Source of the DNA: Roseiconus nitratireducens | GTDB taxonomy: Bacteria > Planctomycetota > Planctomycetia > Pirellulales > Pirellulaceae | Assembly (NCBI RefSeq): GCF_008629675.1 | Contig: NZ_VWOX01000023.1 | Location: forward strand, 30,109-94,108 | Reading direction: 5' to 3' | DNA: 64,000 nt | Shown here: piece after piece, positions 62,343 through 64,000 of the stretch | How the letters are laid out: every line of letters begins with the position of its first letter | How positions within the stretch are numbered: position 1 is the first letter of the stretch | Notes under the pieces: model-generated | Seen by the model: only the letters and a program-made list of their open reading frames with translations | The model's database searches: none | What the model was told of the DNA's origin: nothing | Program-made: the position numbers and the translations under genes

Positions 62343-63197
62343 ATGTTGGACCGTCGAATGGCCGAATCGCAAGCGTCCGCCACGTCCCTCGCACCACTGG
62401 CCGTCGTCACCGGGGCCGGAAACGGAATCGGTGCCAGCTTTGCCGAACATTTCTTCCGTCAAGGTTATCGACTGCTGATGGTGGACGTTTGCCCTGAAAA
62501 ACTTGACCGGATGCGACAGCGGTTGCTGACGGACAATGACGCAACCGCGTCATCGCGGATCGAGTGCCATGTCGCCGACCTGACCGACCGAGCTGGCGTC
62601 GAACGATTGGCAGACCGATTGCAACAGCGATCCGACGTGGAAGTGTTGGTCAACAATGCCGGATTCGGATCACTGGTGGAGTTCCTGGATGTCGACGTCG
62701 ACCGCCACGCCGACATGATTGCCATTCACGTTGAGACGCCGACGCGACTGGTGCACGCCGTTCTGCCGCAAATGCGTTCCAACAACCGCGGCAGCATTGT
62801 CAATGTCGCCTCGCTGGCCGCCTTCGCACCCTGCGCCCAGTCAGTGATGTACTGTTCAACCAAGGCTTACCTGGTCGTCTTCTCCGAAGCACTTCGCGAG
62901 GAACTGCGGGGCACCAACATCCGTGTCCAAGCGCTGTGCCCGGGTTTCGTCCGGACCGATTTCCACGCCGCCGATGCGATGCAGAACTTTCACCGACGGC
63001 GCGTCCCGGATGCACTTTGGACGACCCCGGATCACGTCGCGTTCTGCTCGCTGCAGGGATTGTCCAAAGGCAACACCGTGGTGATTCCCGGTTGGCGAAG
63101 CCGCATGCTGGGATTGTTCATGCGCATGGTCCTGATCAAACCGATCGTCCGCGTCGTCACGCGTCCCAAGTCCTCGGTGGTTGCCGGCCGAGGCTGA
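62343..63197 (+). CDS. Short-chain dehydrogenase/reductase (DltE-like)
   Basis: A 284-residue SDR with TGAGNGIG, LVNNAGFGSLVEFLD, catalytic Ser in VNVASLAAF and YCSTKAYLV. The C-terminal CPGFVRTDFHAA followed by a helical extension ending in basic sequence is typical of the DltE/fatty-acyl type. It shares an operon with the upstream SDR and ends eight bases from the convergent FG-GAP gene. Confidence 0.9.
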   Translation: MLDRRMAESQASATSLAPLAVVTGAGNGIGASFAEHFFRQGYRLLMVDVCPEKLDRMRQRLLTDNDATASSRIECHVADLTDRAGVERLADRLQQRSDVEVLVNNAGFGSLVEFLDVDVDRHADMIAIHVETPTRLVHAVLPQMRSNNRGSIVNVASLAAFAPCAQSVMYCSTKAYLVVFSEALREELRGTNIRVQALCPGFVRTDFHAADAMQNFHRRRVPDALWTTPDHVAFCSLQGLSKGNTVVIPGWRSRMLGLFMRMVLIKPIVRVVTRPKSSVVAGRG

Positions 63198-63205
63198 CCG
63201 GGGGA

Positions 63206-63703
63206 CTAGGGGTGCGTCCCGTCAAAAATTTTCACGTGCGGCCCGCCTCCGCTACCCGCACCGGTGATGATGTCGGCGACGCCATCACCATTCACATCGC
63301 CGGCGGCCACATGAACGCCGCCGCGGAAGGCGGGGTCGTAGGCAAAAACCGTATCGACAGCTTCCGTCGAAACCGAGCTCAGTTCGACTTCCGCACCATC
63401 CGCGTCGGGACCGTCCATTGAGCGGAAAACGATCACGTGGGGCCCGCCGCCCGCATTGGCGTTGCTGTCCGCTAGCAACGCTTTCCGAACAAAATGCACA
63501 CTTCCATCCGCCAAACAGAAGTTTGCTCCACTGGTCGACGGCGACGTCCCCACATCAGGCTTCATCGCATCCAAGCGAGCAACCTGTCCCGGCACGGGGT
63601 CGGGGGAAGGCAGAATCGGTGCCTCGCTTGCAAGCGTTCCAGCCAGGCACCGCCGATGTTCCAGTGTTTGCACTTGGGGACGGAAAGAGACACGTGGAAT
63701 CAT
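63206..63703 (-). CDS. Short exported FG-GAP/VCBS repeat protein
   Basis: About 165 residues; ATG 63703 has AAGGAG upstream. The start VQTLEHRRCLAG is a variant of the planctomycete export motif. The middle contains GANFCLADGSVHFVRKALL, the end-motif of DUF1559 pilin-like proteins. It closes with one calcium-type FG-GAP repeat (GDVNGDGVADIITGAGSGGG, PHVKIFDG). Related planctomycete proteins with this repeat are usually far longer, so this may be the shortened end of a surface protein. Confidence 0.7.
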   Translation of the reverse strand: MIPRVSFRPQVQTLEHRRCLAGTLASEAPILPSPDPVPGQVARLDAMKPDVGTSPSTSGANFCLADGSVHFVRKALLADSNANAGGGPHVIVFRSMDGPDADGAEVELSSVSTEAVDTVFAYDPAFRGGVHVAAGDVNGDGVADIITGAGSGGGPHVKIFDGTHP

Positions 63704-64000
63704 GGTTCGGCTCCTTGGATTGGAAAATTGGTTCAATCCAAGCCCGAAAACCGCCCGGCCGACCCGCCAAGCTTTTCTGTGGGAGTGTCATCAACAACCC
63801 ACCGAAATCAATCAGCTCCGCCGTGCCCGACCCGGAGAGTCATGGTCTCAACGCCAGCGCAAACACCCGAGAGCGACCTTCGCTCTCCCGGAGGGAGGGT
63901 GAAAGGCGAGGCACGAGCCTTTGGGGAGGGTGTCTTCAAACACCAGCTGAAATCAATGACTCCGGACGTACCCTCCCCGCGTCGTCGCAAGCTCCTCCGC
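63704..64000. other. Non-coding right edge with hairpin repeat
   Basis: No credible gene. A perfect 8-bp stem (GAGAGCGA/TCGCTCTC) lies at 63869-63887 inside a GGAGGGAGGGTG-rich block of the kind that recurs as dispersed repeats in these genomes. Confidence 0.5.

Overview
The window comes from a planctomycete, most likely a Pirellulaceae (Rhodopirellula-like) chromosome of moderately high GC. The reasons are DUF1501, DUF1549/DUF1553 and DUF1583 proteins, a MoxR/DUF58/VWA cluster, secreted sulfatases, two proteins with the planctomycete N-terminal motif of the type VERLETRHLLAA, and weak or absent Shine-Dalgarno sites in front of most genes. I saw no rRNA, tRNA or CRISPR array.

Left part (1-25.8 kb): a partial DUF1583-type secreted protein reads leftward. 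Diverging from it is a tightly packed block of eleven rightward genes: an ECF sigma factor; a membrane anti-sigma-like protein fused to DUF1549/DUF1553; a DUF1501 protein; an EF-hand protein; a MoxR ATPase; a DUF58 protein; two membrane VWA proteins; a 1650-residue membrane coiled-coil protein; a prenyltransferase-repeat protein; and a second, full-length DUF1583 protein. Overlaps and short gaps suggest one regulated envelope system that may sense through the anti-sigma fusion. The block ends at a hairpin shared with a convergent 2164-residue exported peptidase with propeller, PKD and RTX-like parts (25.9-32.4 kb).

Middle part (32.4-44 kb): an accessory region read leftward. A module made of an Rpn-type nuclease 3' end plus a short scar of RHS core sequence occurs four times in different states of decay. 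Between the copies sit small cargo genes: a ParE-type toxin-antitoxin pair, an HNH nuclease with a small partner, and two orphan RHS toxin tips, each followed by a membrane protein that could be its immunity factor. A tyrosine recombinase and a primase-like ATPase form an inserted element next to an 11-8-11 bp inverted repeat.

Right part (44-64 kb): mostly single genes: a POTRA protein without an obvious barrel, three SDR oxidoreductases, a membrane zinc peptidase, a subtilase with a separate prodomain-like protein, DUF3293 and STAS-like proteins, a secreted transglutaminase-like protein, a TauE/SafE permease, two sulfatases (one with a deviant active-site signature), a YbjN protein and a short FG-GAP protein. 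Many intergenic gaps hold hairpin repeats.
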